Source: Phanerochaete sordida (Eukaryota > Basidiomycota > Agaricomycetes > Polyporales > Phanerochaetaceae). From it: a stretch of 64,000 nt of DNA. The stretch is taken from NCBI GenBank assembly GCA_019973155.2, contig BPQB01000122.1:1-64000 (forward strand), read 5' to 3'. The stretch's first letter is position 1, and each line of letters opens with the position of its first letter. Below the pieces are notes generated by a model. It did not search any database. It had not been told where the DNA came from and saw only the letters and a program-made list of their open reading frames with translations. Positions 12,392 through 24,160 of the stretch are shown piece after piece. Made by a program: the position numbers and the translations under genes.

Positions 12392-15126
12392 ATGGACTCC
12401 CTGGAAGCGCGCTCACGGAGTGTCCAAGAGCGAACATTCTGTAAATGGTATGCCGTCCTGTTCTACTGGGTGACCACGCTCTGATGTTTTCCCCCAGGCT
12501 GAACACGAAACTAGAGTCGGCTGGATATCCATCCATGACATCCCTTGTCAAAGATCTCTCAGACGGCGTGCGGTTGATCCAGCTCATGGTAAGTAGCGCG
12601 TCCACCTCGATGCACAGTGATGCTGACCCGTCGCTGTAGGAAATTATGGGTCAGTCGTGCCGACCGCTTTCTTATGGGAGACTCTAATCGCGCTATAGGT
12701 GATACTTCACTTGGAAGATACAATAAAAATCCACGCATGCGGGTTCAGAAGGCGGAGAACGTGAACAAAGCATTAGAGTTTATCACATCCAGAGGCGTGA
12801 AGCTCACCAATATCGGTCCCGAAGGCATGTTCGTGCATTCACGTACGCCGTGTGTCTGCTAATTGAAATTACAGATATCATTGACGGCAACCTCAAGCTC
12901 ATTCTCGGGATGATATGGACACTCATTCTCCGGTTCACAATCGCGGATATCAAGTATGTCTACCCTTGTCCCATACACTAAATATTGCCGACGCTCACCC
13001 TTGCAAGTGAAGAAGGGTTATCTGCGAAAGAGGGTTTGCTGCTCTGGTGTCAGCGCAAAACCGCTGCATACAAAGAAGTCAATGTCCAAGACTTCACCGT
13101 CAGCTGGACGGACGGTCTTGCACTGCAAGTACTTCATTTTTGTCATAAAATAGTCGCTCATTCGTGACAAAGGTGTGCTCTGATTCATTGCCACCGACCG
13201 GATTTACTAGACTACGACAAGCTTGACAAGGTACGCTCAAGTTTACCTCACTCCGCACCGGAGCTCATTCACGCGTTATGCAGTCAGACCGTCATCGGAA
13301 TACTCAACTGGCTTTCGACATCGCTGAGCAACACTTAGGGATTCCCGTAAGTTGCTGCTGCAGAAAAGCGATGACGCTATCCTTACCTTGGTTCAGCAAC
13401 TTCTGGAAGTTGGCGATCTCTGCGACGTTACCCGTCCAGACGAGCGTTCCGTGATGACATACGTCGCAAGCTATTTCCATGCGTTCTCTACGATGGGTGC
13501 GTTCCGCGATGGCGACTTTCCACTGCTTCTGAGTTCTGTGCATAGACCAGGCAGAGACCGTGTCAAGACGAGTTGAGAAGTTTGCGGAGCTCATGCAATC
13601 CGTATGGTTCAGCAAGAATGACTACGAACGTCGCGTCCGAGCGGTGTGTCAGGTACACCTTGTGCTCTTCCTATGACTAAACTGGGACACAGCTGCTGTC
13701 CTCAGTGCTGGAGATTCAGGCGCTCTGGGCGGCGATCAAGTTTACGGGGACGTACGTCGATGCAAAGGAGCACGCCAGCAATTTCCAGAAATATAAGCAG
13801 ACCACCAAGAGGCAATGGGTCACCGAGAAACAGGACGTGTCGACACTGTTCAGCAACGTCCAGACCAAATTACGCACATATGGACTACGCGAATACGTGC
13901 CTCCACCGGGGCTGTCGTTGGCTGTTCGTGCGCGTCCCCCTGCTCGACTTGCTCGCGGCTGATTGCTGGCGTCACTAGGATCTGGATGCGGCCTGGAAAG
14001 CACTGCTATCATCCGAGGCGAAGCGATCACGGGCCATCAACGCGCAGATTCGAGAGTACGTTTGTATTGCTGGGGGCTTCAATCGGTCACTGACGATGCT
14101 ATAGGATAAAGGAGACGCTACGAAAACATTTCGCAGATCTTGCAAATGAGTTCGAGAAGAGGCTGTCAGAGTGTTCGTCGGAGCTGGCCTCCATCGAGGG
14201 TCCATTGGAGGTATGCCTGCTCTGCGCTCATATCGGATGCTCGCTCAAGTCTGCTTCAACCCAGGAACAACAAGAACAAGTGCACAAACTGCAAACTCGG
14301 CTGCCCGCATTGTTGGAGAAGCTGGCAGAGCTCGCGAGTGCAGAGGAAGATTGCCAAGCTGCCAATGTGGACGAGAACGACTACACTGTCTTCACCTTTG
14401 CCGATCTTGACTTCGAGCACGAGATGGTGGTGCAGAGCATCGCGAAGAAGCTCGCCTTTATCGACAACCAGGTCAGTAGCGCTCTTACAATCCAGGGCAC
14501 CGTGCTGAGCCAACGTTGTATCCATCAGATTGTGTCGAGAAACATGACGAACCTGACTCCTGCTCAGCTCGAGCAGTTCGAGACCACTTTCCGGTACTTC
14601 GACAGGGACGAGTCGAACACGCTCGAACTAGCCGAGATGACAGCCGCCCTAGCTAGTCTGGGCATCATATACCCTGTGCGCTCTTTCTCAATTACGAGAA
14701 GAACAGCTCTAATGCGTCCCGTTCAGGAGGAAGACATGTACATGATTTATGATCAGCTCGTGCAGGACTACGGGGCGGTCACATACGAGGCGTTCATCAA
14801 CCTTCTGGTGAGCTGGTTCTCCAGGATATGCGATGCGTCCTCTAACTTCCGTCTGTAGGTCGAAATTACTGAAGATCAGACGTCGCCAGCTCAGCTACGC
14901 GAGTCCTTCCGTGGAATTGCACAAGACAAGGTGTGCCCTATCTTTCCATGTTGCCACGCGCGCTGTGCTCATATCGCGTTAGCCGTTCGTCACAGAGCTG
15001 GATCTCCGTCTCGCACAGTTGCCACAAGGCAGCATCGACTATCTCAGACAGGCGATGCCCACAGCTGAGAATGACGGCGAGCCCGCTTATGACTACGAAG
15101 CGTGGCTAGACGAGGTTTTCTCATAG
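12392..15126 (+). CDS. ain1: Alpha-actinin (actin cross-linker)
   Basis: Alpha-actinin bundles F-actin at the contractile ring and cortex. Eighteen exons close in phase and give 623 residues, very near the length of S. pombe Ain1: 12392-12447, 12498-12588, 12640-12649, 12699-12824, 12875-12953, 13008-13124, 13173-13230, 13284-13346, 13397-13496, 13546-13652, 13693-13923, 13979-14055, 14105-14210, 14265-14471, 14529-14675, 14727-14807, 14859-14930, 14983-15126. Two calponin-homology domains come first ([29 protein letters not shown]...[20 protein letters not shown]). A short spectrin-like rod follows ([20 protein letters not shown]), then C-terminal EF-hands ([15 protein letters not shown]). 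The third exon is only 10 nt. Two introns appear to use GC donors (12825 and 13125); both are needed to keep the conserved CH sequence. The donor at 13924 is the least certain boundary. Confidence 0.93.
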
Positions 15127-15240
15127 TCAGCTCATGCATCAACATGTACTATATTACACCGTCGACCATCAAGGCCGCTAGATACATACCCGCAACTACA
15201 CGGAGCAGGATAGCAGCAGGAGGCAAATGACCAGTTAGAG

Positions 15241-16992
15241 CTATGCAGAGGATAGTACATGTTGTAGTGGCGACTTCTGACGAGGCTTGCTAGAGCCAAA
15301 CAAATGTGGCCACAGATCCTCCGGATGTCTAATGGTATGATCGGCGTTGTCGTCATGAAACTGGCAATCCGTCCATGTCACAGCAAAGCGTCGCCTTTGG
15401 AACATGTTGACCACGGCGGGGATATTTGCGGTAGAGCGCACGTGCACCACGGTCCCGGACAGGTCGAGCAAGGCAAGGGCAGGCCGCTGCGCACACCAGG
15501 CCGCGAGGTGCGCCATCGCGCTGCCCTCGAGCCGCGCGCGCACGTTGAGGCGCGCGAGGTGCGGCCAGCCGGCGGCGTCCGCGACGAGCGCGGCGTTCTG
15601 GAGCATCTGCGGGACGAGCACGGCGGTGATGTCGCCCGCGAGCGTGAGGGCCTCGAGCGCGGGCGCCTGGAGGCATGCGGCGAACGAGCGCGGGTGCTCC
15701 GCCCAGAGCGCGGGCGGCGCGTCGGCGTGGAAGACGTCCGAGACGACCTCGAGCGCGCGCAGCGGCGTGCGCAGCCCGCGCAGGAGCGCGCAGAGCTCGC
15801 CGAGCGCGGGGTGGTACACGAAGCACCACGTGAGCGTGTACACCGTGCGCCCGGCCGCCGTCACGCCCGCGAACTTGATCTCGAGGTCGCGCCCGCTGAT
15901 CTCGACGCGCACCTTCGCGATGGCGGCGGAGAGGTGCGCGGGGAGCAGGCCGCCGCGGGACAGGGCGTCCCGGAAGCGGTCGGGGTAGAGGTCGCGGATG
16001 TGGATGTCGAGAGTGTCGAGGTTGCGGACGTCGATGGATGAAAGTAGATGCCAGGTGTAGCCCAGCCCGCAAAACAGCTTCAAGACACGGAGCGAGGGGA
16101 ACGATTGCCGATCATGCGGAATACTCGGAGTGGGGTCAGATACAGGGATGTGAGCGCGATATAGGGAGAGCTCCAGTTCTTCTAGATTCGGGCTATCTTG
16201 GAGGATGGAACACAAGTCGTTGTCCTCTAAGACGTGACATCCGGCTTCGCAGGAAATGATTCTGATTGTCGTCAGGTTGCTATAGAATCCGCGATTCCAG
16301 GGCATACGAACCCCTTCGAGGTGAAGGTGGCGCAGTCGGGGAGTGCATCCCGCAAAGAGAGGCTGTTGCAGGACGAGCTGTGTTTGGTGCATATTAGGCC
16401 CCTTCTGGACAAGCTCCAGCGAGAATGTCTCAAGGTAGGGAAACTGGGAAGGCGGCGATGTAGTCAAGAAGTCCGTGAGGGCTTGATCGTTGTGGGAAGA
16501 GATCGTCATTGTGAGCGCCTTGGTGCGACATAGGACGTCCATGTTGATCTTGGCAAGCGTTTCGGAAGGTGCTGCAGGTAGGTCGAGCCACACCTCGAGG
16601 GGCCAGTTCTTCGTTCTGTCCAGGATGACGTTGAGAAACTCATCTGATAGATGCAAAAGCCGAATGCGCCTCCACAGAGATGGGAAGCTGAGGACGATGG
16701 CGCGCCAATGGGTGCATGTGTGGGAGATGATGAGACTCATGTGGCCTACACCGCCTTCCTGATGCTCTCCTAGGGGAAGGTCTCCTGCCGTACATATTGC
16801 AAAGATCGAGCGCAAGAGCTCTACGGGCAGCTTGTTGATAGGGGCGCAGTAATTGAGATGCTTGCGCATGCCCGCGCGCAGCGTGTGAGCGCTGTGCAGC
16901 CCTAGCTGCATGGATTCAACGAGGCTTTCGATATGTTGCATGTCCCGGGTGATGTGTTCCACTTGGTTCGCGCAATTGGGGACAGCTGACAT
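15241..16992 (-). CDS. F-box/leucine-rich protein
   Basis: A predicted substrate receptor of an SCF ubiquitin ligase; the target is unknown. A single open frame of 583 residues has an N-terminal helical stretch (residues 1-50). An F-box core follows at about 52-95 (INKLPVELLRSIFAICT...CTHWRAIVLSFPSLWRRI), then irregular leucine-rich repeats. This is the usual Agaricomycete F-box layout, where the domain is followed by 'THWR.IALS.P.LW'. It ends tail-to-tail with ain1, 114 bp away. The 3' half (15,400-16,000) is markedly GC-rich, so several overlapping antisense frames are open there by composition alone. Confidence 0.85.
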   Translation of the reverse strand: MSAVPNCANQVEHITRDMQHIESLVESMQLGLHSAHTLRAGMRKHLNYCAPINKLPVELLRSIFAICTAGDLPLGEHQEGGVGHMSLIISHTCTHWRAIVLSFPSLWRRIRLLHLSDEFLNVILDRTKNWPLEVWLDLPAAPSETLAKINMDVLCRTKALTMTISSHNDQALTDFLTTSPPSQFPYLETFSLELVQKGPNMHQTQLVLQQPLFAGCTPRLRHLHLEGVRMPWNRGFYSNLTTIRIISCEAGCHVLEDNDLCSILQDSPNLEELELSLYRAHIPVSDPTPSIPHDRQSFPSLRVLKLFCGLGYTWHLLSSIDVRNLDTLDIHIRDLYPDRFRDALSRGGLLPAHLSAAIAKVRVEISGRDLEIKFAGVTAAGRTVYTLTWCFVYHPALGELCALLRGLRTPLRALEVVSDVFHADAPPALWAEHPRSFAACLQAPALEALTLAGDITAVLVPQMLQNAALVADAAGWPHLARLNVRARLEGSAMAHLAAWCAQRPALALLDLSGTVVHVRSTANIPAVVNMFQRRRFAVTWTDCQFHDDNADHTIRHPEDLWPHLFGSSKPRQKSPLQHVLSSA

Positions 16993-17412
16993 GTGGTGCC
17001 TGTGCGCACTGAGGTGAGATTTTCACCGTGGAAGTTGAAATATAGTCTCACGTAATTAAATTCTGCTGCGTGGCTACGGAGAGCACCCAGGCGTCCAAAG
17101 ATTCCTGCAAAGTCTGCATACTCGACGCACTGTGCGACTGTCGTTCCATCGAGATTCTTCTGAAGAGCTTGTTTGTCAGTACAGATTTTAGCAGACAATT
17201 TACCTGAGAGTATTTCGAAAAGCCGTACGCCGTGCGTGAACAGTATGGCAGGTTGACGGTCGTAAGCAAAGTGCGTCCGCAGCGTCAACCGCGTGTATCC
17301 TCCGCTCGGCTGTCCCCGCGCCACAAAGCTTGGCCTACGTGGGCCTCGGCCCTGGTCGACTGCACACCAGCCGTAACTACGAGATTAATTGTGGATATAG
17401 TGGCTGAACTGC
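16993..17412. other. Intergenic, F-box promoter side
   Basis: This lies between the F-box start and the end of the peptidase gene. The minus strand contains splice-like pairs and a short open stretch (residues LFEILS, then KNLDGTTVAQCVEYADF) that may be a leader exon, but no domain is recognisable and no gene is called. Confidence 0.4.
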
Positions 17413-19148
17413 CTAGTTTGCCTTCGAGGTCGTGAAAGGAGTCGTAGCAAACCCGACTTGGGAATTGCCCTTGTCGTACGCAAAGTAGAAGCGCTCCAGG
17501 AACGCGAAGCCGTTGATAAAATCCAGCCCCTCTCCAGATGGCGAGCCTGCGTCACCGACAATAAGATACGTGCTCTCGTTCTTTCCGCCGATGTAGGTGT
17601 TGAGCTGCACAACGTGACAATTAGAAATATCGAAGATAGTGGTGAGCAAAGCGCGTACCGAGCGGGGCCAGAGCTGGGCATCCTTGGTAAATTCAAAAGT
17701 TGTCTGTAGGTCTAGCTTAGCGCGCAGTGCAGACACGGAGAGATATTTCCAGTAAACGTACATCACCGATGTCGATAAATAGGCTCTTCAAGGAATCTGT
17801 CGAATTGACTGTCAACAGTCCTGTCGCATCGTCAATCACTGCGCCGGTCAAGTTCTGATATACGGCGAAAGCATCTGCATGTTGCCTCGCGTTAGTTGTG
17901 GCCAACTACTAGTACTGTCTCCACTGACCAGAGGCGAGCAGGAACAAAGTAGTTCCAGTGTCGACGATGCCTGCGACGTTCGACAGCAGCGGTGTCTTGT
18001 GGGCGCCGTCGCCGAACGTGACGCTCTGGTTGATGCCGACGTAGTCCATGGCAGGGTACGTGGTCGTGAAGGGCCTGTAGCTTGGTCAGCGCGAGGCATC
18101 ATTAGAGGCCAGCGACCTACACGAAGCTGAGGTCTCCCTTGAACTTGCTCGAGTCTACACCGCCGAAGGTTAGCTCGCCGTTCGTGTCAGAGTACGAATC
18201 CGGGGGCGCGAATGCGATTCCGATGACGTCCTCGCTGATGGCGTGTTGGCTCCAAGCATTGTCCAGCACGGTCGGGATCGACTGTCCCGAGGGCAGCGTT
18301 TCTGGCAGGTCAGTGAGCATCGTCATTTGCACAAGGGCTGAACGCATCAACCTGTGGTCAGGATCGTATTTCCAAGGCTATGATATCGTTATCGACCATC
18401 CGCTGGCCCGAGAAAAGTAGGTGCGCACCCCAAGATACCGTCGACACTTGCTGCAAAGCCTCCTGACCACTGCGCGGCGCCGATAGTCTGGTTTACGATG
18501 CTTATGCCTCCGAGAGACACCGTGTCGTTGTACTCGAGGCCTTGAAGGACGTCACTTATACCCTTCACACTTTAATTAAATCATGACGTACCGATAAAGA
18601 ACCCCGAGCCGTACTCAATAAACTAGACGCGCTTCCTAAATAACTCGCAATTCGCCGAAAATGCAACGACGCACCATGATATCGTTCGTCCCGACCGACG
18701 TGTCCGTCGGGACATACGGGTTCGACGTGTTCGCCCCGATCCATGTGTTCGAGCTCCCAGTATCGACGATAAGCGTGACTGCGCGCCAGTGTCAGCGAGG
18801 AACATCCGCGCCCTCCTCCAAGGACTAACACGTCTGCGGCGGCTCGCCGATCCCGACCTGCGGCCCGTCAGCACCCTTGGCCTCGGCAAAGCACTGGAAA
18901 CGCACCTCGGCGGTGTAGAGCACGGCGGTGTTCGTCGCGGGCACGGCCGTCCCGCCGTTCTTCTTCCCGTGGCTCGGCGCGGCCGCCTTCAGCGCCTGTG
19001 CGCGCGCGCGGTCGATCGCGGGCAGCGTCTGCCCCGCGGGGATGTTGAGCCGGCGCGCGAGCTGCACGGGCGGCGAGCCGGCGCGCGCGGCGGGGCGTGC
19101 TGCTGCGAGCGAGGCGAGGGCGCTCAGGGCGAGGGTGCGGAGGAGCAT
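17413..19148 (-). CDS. Secreted aspartic peptidase, family A1 (pepsin-like)
   Basis: An extracellular acid endopeptidase. The product begins with a signal peptide (MLLRTLALSALASLAAARPA), then a propeptide and the mature enzyme. Exon 1 is 19148-18830 and joins at a GTTAGT donor to give PPQTFTLIVDTGSSNTWIGA, with the first catalytic Asp. The flap-region block is YGSGFFIGLEYNDTVSLGG. The second catalytic motif is AGIVDTGTTLFLLASD. The C-terminal FLERFYFAYDKGNSQVGFA is typical of A1 enzymes. About ten exons are needed. Junctions read clearly at GILG/LGNTILTTE/TLPSG, GDLSFV/YRPFTTT, LAS/DAFAVYQ, DIGD/TTFEF and PRS/LNTYIGG. A TATA box lies 73-78 bp upstream of the ATG. Small N-terminal junctions around 18,590-18,680 are less sure than the rest. 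Confidence 0.88.
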
Positions 19149-19220
19149 GGCGCGGCTCGGCGGGGCGGGGATTGGCGCGAGGCTCTGGTGTGCGGGCTTC
19201 GTCTGGTGCGGCCTCCGAGC

Positions 19221-19226
19221 TATATA
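19221..19226 (-). promoter_or_regulatory. TATA box of the aspartic peptidase gene
   Basis: TATATA, 73-78 bp upstream of the minus-strand start at 19148, a usual spacing for a fungal TATA element. Confidence 0.6.
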
Positions 19227-20042
19227 GGACGTGGGGTAGGCCTTGCTTCGCGTGCATGTGCTGCGTCCGCGCCGCGCCGACCGCCGCTATTCTCGTCCCA
19301 GGCATGCGCGGATGAGGTCACCGAATGGCGAATGCGTCTGCGCGCGGCCGGGTGCGTGCGCGCGCCGGGGCCCCAGCGTCGTATCTGTGCTGCACCTCAA
19401 GCGGCCGTGGGACGCGCCTGCGCAGGCGTGCGAGGCGGCCGGGGGCGCGCCGCGGAGATATGCAGCGCGTAGATGCGAGGATGATCCAGCGCACCGGGGG
19501 CGACGCGGCGGCGGCCTGCGATAGGGCTGCGAACGGATCCGCGGCTGGGGAAGCGAGGGGTAGGGTTCAGAAGCGCGGTCGACGTGGTGGTAGAAGTGAA
19601 TGGACCTCGTGGATGTGGAAAGAAACGAAGGCCGTCGGCCTATTCGCCACTTCAGAGAAGGAGGTCGCGCTATGTCAGCCGTGACATTGTGTCATGTTCA
19701 ATGGGTGCTTCGTCGAGCCGAGTAAGCTGGCACTATCATGTCATGCTTCATCGTCGTGGCAGTAGCTCAAGAACTACCCCGATGCTGCCAACCTAGCAAC
19801 TTGAGGTTGAGCTTGTGGCGCACGATGGTCATAGTCCCGAGGGCATCCGCCCGGTCGAGCGCGGGGACAGTAGCCGCGCGGTGGACCGGGGAATGCAGGC
19901 GACCCCCAGCACACAAGTCACGACGAAGTGAACTGATAATGAAGGCGTAGTCTACAAGTGCTATAAATACACAGCATATTCATGTGCGGAACAGACTTCC
20001 CTGCGAGGCCGGCGAGCTCTCTGGTACACGCGAGGGGCGAGG
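19227..20042. other. Intergenic, peptidase promoter and phosphatase 3' side
   Basis: GC-rich close to the peptidase (19,227-19,600) and more balanced further right. Open frames here are short and overlap on both strands without motifs. No gene is supported. Confidence 0.5.
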
Positions 20043-20624
20043 TTATATCGACCACTCCTGCGCCCAGACTTCAGAGTCCCAGTTCTCGACGAGGTGGGGG
20101 TCTTTCCTGAACTTGGCTTGGAAGTCCGAGAAGCCGCCACGGAGAACTAGGACTTCGTGGGGTATGTCTTCGCCCTCCGCTTGCAGCAGGCTGCGCGTTT
20201 CCGCGTAGATCTGCAGTGGCACTTGAGCCAAGCACGGCAGATCGTAGGGAGCGGACTTACTCTGGCTGCCTTGGGTCCTCTGAAGCAGGATGAGTGAATG
20301 TGGCGCGTCGCAGGTCGACAGACACTCACCGGACTTGGGAAAGCGCACAGTGGAAGACAACCATCGGCACATGCTTGGTGTCCCTCACCAGCTCGTCCAC
20401 CTTGACGAGGAAGCCGTGGGAGGGCGAGTTGCGCGCGCCCTTGATGTTTCCGCCGTGCCAGTCGTCGTCGCGGACGTCGATGACGCAGTAGTCTTTCCAA
20501 GGAACCTTGTCGCTCTTGATGATAGAGGCTAGGTCCTGGGCGCATCTCGGCCGTCAGGGGACGTGCGTGGGCCGCGCAGGCGCGGGCCGGGACTCACATC
20601 GGGCTCGATGTACTTGACGGCCAT
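20043..20624 (-). CDS. Small Cdc25/rhodanese-type phosphatase (Ibp1/Ych1/Acr2-like)
   Basis: A single rhodanese-fold domain of 139 residues in four exons (20624-20598, 20535-20330, 20279-20261, 20210-20043); exon 3 is only 19 nt. The start MAVKYIEPD leads into VIDVRDDDWHGGNIKGARN. The active-site loop HCALSQVRGPKAAR has the Cys and Arg of the HCx5R motif intact. Relatives include S. pombe Ibp1, yeast Ych1 and the arsenate reductase Acr2, so the protein may be a tyrosine phosphatase, an arsenate reductase or both; sequence alone does not decide. It is transcribed divergently from the VDAC gene. Confidence 0.88.
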
Positions 20625-21199
20625 CGTCGAGAGCGTGCGCGTGGCTAGGGCGGGCGGTGCTGTGCGCGCCGATCTGGAGGATATCGCCGCCTGCGGGAAC
20701 GCGCGCAGCGTCGCGGCTCGGGGCCAAAGCGCGCGCAAGCTCCGGAGGCTCATTACGTAAGCTGCCGCTGACGTCCCGCGTCGCGCTCCTCGCCGTCGCA
20801 CACGTCAGTGTCGGGCACACGTCGACGAACGCGCTCGGCGTCGGCTGTGCAATGAGAGGGGCGGGCCGTGCCAGGTGGATTACGCGTGAACACGGCTCGC
20901 AGGGGCGCCAGGCGGCCTCAGAGCGCGACAAGAGGTCGCTTTGGCCCAGGAAGCGAGGATGGCTGCAGCCCGAGCACAGGAATGGCTGTCGCTGAGGATA
21001 ACGTCGAGACCGTCGCTAGGGACAGCGAGGAGAAGGGGCAGTCAGACGGGCAAGACGACGTCGGGCAAGGATTGGCGCAGAGTCGTCGAACGTGGGCAGG
21101 CACGAAATGCGTGGGGTTAGCGCGGAAACTTCCGGAGCCCATAAAGAGCGTCAGAATTCGCCACAACCTTTCTCTTCAACGTCACGCACGCCGCCAACC
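20625..21199. promoter_or_regulatory. Divergent promoter, phosphatase/VDAC
   Basis: 575 bp between two start codons. A weak TATA-like CATAAAGAG lies about 60 bp before the VDAC ATG. The phosphatase side is GC-rich without a TATA box. Confidence 0.5.
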
Positions 21200-22306
21200 A
21201 TGTCGCTCCCTCAGCCCGTCCCCCCATCCTGGAAGGTGAGCCCGCGGGCGGGCGAGCATCCGCCGACGCGCCGTGCTGACCCCGCTGCGACGCGTAGGAT
21301 CTCGGCAAGTCGTCGAACGACCTCCTCGGCCGTGACTTCTACTTCTCGGGCACCAGCCTCGAGGTCAAGACCGTCACGCCCTCGAACGTCGCCTTCAAGG
21401 TCTCTGGCAAGCAGGACGACAAGACCCACCTCGTCAGCGGCGAGCTCGAGGCCAAGTACACCAACAAGGCCCACGGCCTCGTCTTCACCCAGGCCTGGAC
21501 CACCACCAACTTCCTCCGCACCCAGGTTGAGGCGGAGAACCACCTTGCCCAGGGCCTCAAGTTCGACCTGAACACCTCGCTCGCCGCCAACGGCACCGGC
21601 AAGAGCGCCCTTATCACCACCACCTACAAGCAGCCGGGTCTCCACACCCGCGCTTTCCTTGACCTCTTCAAGGTGCCTAAATTTGGTCGCGTCTCTCGCA
21701 GAGCGCGTTACTGACGCGGGCTTCCGTAGGGCCCTACCTTCACCGCGGACACCGTCATTGGCCGCGATGGCTTCCTTCTTGGCGCTGAGGCTTCCTACAA
21801 CGTCACCGAGGGCAAGGTCACCCGCTACGCCGCGGCCGTTGGCTTCAGCGCGCCCGAGTACGCCGTCACCCTCCAGGGTCTCAACAACCTGAACCTCTTC
21901 TCCGCGTCGTACTACCACCGCGTCTCCCCCGACGTCGAGGCTGGCGCGAAGGCCACCTACGACACCAAGGGCACCACCCAGAGCGTCCACCTCGAGGTCG
22001 GCGCCAAGGCGTAAGTGCATACATGCATCATTCTCGAATGTCTCGCTCATCTATCGCGCAGTTACCTTGACAACGCTGCCTTCGTCAAGGCTAAGATCAA
22101 CAACGCTGGTATCCTCGGCCTTGGTACGTGGCGTCGCGCAATTTTTCGCTTTCCGACGCTAACGCGTCCCATCAGGCTACACCCAGGCCCTCCGCCCTGG
22201 TGTCAAGGCGAGCTTCGGCCTCGCTCTCGACACCCAGCGCCTCAACGAGGTCACCCCCTCCGGTCCCGCCCACAAGATCGGCGCCCACTTCATCTTCGAG
22301 GGATAA
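21200..22306 (+). CDS. por1: Mitochondrial outer-membrane porin (VDAC)
   Basis: VDAC is the voltage-dependent anion channel that passes ATP, ADP and other metabolites through the outer mitochondrial membrane. Five exons (21200-21235, 21298-21672, 21730-22010, 22062-22123, 22176-22306) give 294 residues, the normal size for a 19-strand eukaryotic porin. It starts MSLPQPVPPSWKDLGKSSND, the amphipathic N-terminal helix. Beta-strand blocks include FDLNTSLAANGTGKSALI, YNVTEGKVTRYAAAVGFS and SASYYHRVSPDVEAGAKATY, and it ends KIGAHFIFEG. The strong preference for C-ending codons suggests high expression. Confidence 0.95.
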
Positions 22307-24109
22307 ATTTATTGTACTATCACATTGATTGTGTATGCTGTGTTGCTAAAAATATGGTATATCTCATAGTATCTCTGGAGTCTGCGCCAGCCGTGGTTGA
22401 CATGCATTTTGTCTACGGTATGCCCTTTGAAAATGTGAAGCCTCGAGTGTGAAGTGCCGCGCCAGCGGTCTCCTATCGACCATGCGTCAAACGGTCAGGC
22501 TGACATCTGATATGCGTACGTACGACCTGGCGTGCGTCGCCCACTGACGCGACGCGTAACTTCCTAATCGTGCTCGCTGATATTGCGCGGTCACATTCAG
22601 TGGACGACATGGCATAATCCCTGTGTAGGTCGCTACAGACCCAAGCGTCCGGCTGGGGGAGACGTCAACATGGCGCACGCCCTGGCTATGCAATGTTCAT
22701 GGATTCTGCCCGTAGCATGAAGCTTGCAATTGCAGTAAGTTCGTGAATGAGCCGACCAGTGGTCCCACCTGCCAATGACTGGATCTACTAGCAACGAATG
22801 GACTGACCCAGGTGCAGGAGGTCTGACGCAGCACCGCCTTTCGTACGCTGACGCCATGGGTGACGCCGGTAGACATACTACATTCTCCCACTCGCACTGC
22901 GTTACAGAGCGCTGTTTCGAGCTCTCAAACGACGCTCGACGTGTCAAAGCATGTATACTCCGGATGTGTCTGGGCGCGTACGGGTAGCCGCAGACAAGGA
23001 GATCATCGAACGCAACAACGGAGCAATCACGCACCGAGTCCGATCAGCCGTTCCCGATGGCGCGATCTCCAGGGCGTTCCCCCAAGGCACGACGTTACCC
23101 CGCATTTCGTAGCCGTTCCGCTGCCTGCTGCAGACTCGCGTGCGGCCCAGCCCGCGGCGCAGGGCTTCGGCGCGGCGCGGCGACGCGAACAGCCGCCGCG
23201 CAGGAGCCGGGGAAGGTTGTGCGCCGCACGGTGCCCGCAGGCAGGCGTCGCCCGCGCGACGGATGATATCACACCTGCGAAGCCCCCGCCGCAGGTCAGC
23301 TGCCCACGGCTGCGGAGCTCGCACGGGCCAGCTCGTGACAGGCGGGCGCCGGCTCGTCCCAGTGCGCGAGGGCGCGGAGACAATTGGTGCAGTTTCCGCC
23401 GTGTGCCCCCCGTGGGGACGCGAGCGAGGCCGGGCACGAGACTGGCCAGGCTCTGGGCGGCCCAGCCGCGCTCTGCGCCGTCGGCGCGCGAAAGCTGCTG
23501 CAGCTCCGACGCTCCCACGCCTGGCCCCGCTTGCGGCTGGTCGAGAAGGGTTCCCAGAGCGATAGCGCGGGCGAGCCTGGCGGACGGAGCGAGCGAGGGC
23601 CGGAGACGCGACCGTGGCAAGTGTGCGGCGGTGCCGGGCTCGTAGGCCAGTGCAGACCCTGTCTGAGCAATAGGAACGGTTCCCAGAGTGATAGGGCGTG
23701 TCGACGATGCCGTGAGAAGTCGCACAGAGATTTCTGGAGCGGTGAGGAGGGGCAGCGAAAGGCGAGGAAGGGAGGACGAGGATCGCTTTGGCGGGTAGAC
23801 GCCAGGGATGTGCAGTAAGCGCCACGTGTTGGACTCTCAATTTTTGAAGGTCCGACCTGGAGCACAAGTCTGGTTATAAGCTCGGTGGGTGAAACAAAGG
23901 CTATCCCCACTCTTCCCTCTTTCTCTTTCTGTACCCCTAGAAGGTGAGCAGCTACACCCAGTCTCCCCGCGCACGACGAATCTGACCGCCGCCCCCGCAG
24001 GCTTCTGGCCCATAGAAATAGAGTGTTTCTGATTCCTTGTCCGACGCTTGGCCTTTTCCTGCGTTACGCACTCTAAACAAGTAGTATTCAGAGTATACCA
24101 TCGTTCAGA
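22307..24109. other. Intergenic between VDAC and eEF3
   Basis: VDAC 3' end and the eEF3 promoter. A GC-rich block at about 23,100-23,640 keeps long frames open on both strands (up to about 300 codons), with Arg/Ala/Pro-rich, motif-free products judged spurious. A near-perfect 17-bp direct repeat (GGTTCCCAGAGYGATAG) occurs at 23549-23565 and 23679-23695. Confidence 0.5.
23874..23880 (+). promoter_or_regulatory. TATA-like element of eEF3
   Basis: TTATAAG about 60 bp ahead of a pyrimidine-rich run (23,910-23,940) that looks like the transcription start area. Two probable 5'UTR introns follow (about 23943-24000, and 24110-24157), both GTGAG...CAG. The second ends 3 nt before the eEF3 ATG. Confidence 0.5.
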
Positions 24110-24160
24110 GTGAGTACTCCTATCTCCTCCCGTCGCTTCGCTTTGCGAATCTGACAGACA

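Noticed and set aside
15304..16072. Long plus- and minus-strand frames inside the F-box gene at 15241-16992
   Set aside because: Shadows of the GC-rich 3' half of the F-box gene; the products are Arg-rich and motif-free.
21211..22050. 279-codon antisense frame over VDAC
   Set aside because: Same cause: codon bias of a highly expressed gene. It crosses VDAC introns and has no motifs.
22860..23867. Overlapping frames of 230-307 codons on both strands upstream of eEF3
   Set aside because: GC-rich composition, Arg/Ala-rich products without motifs, and open in several frames at once.
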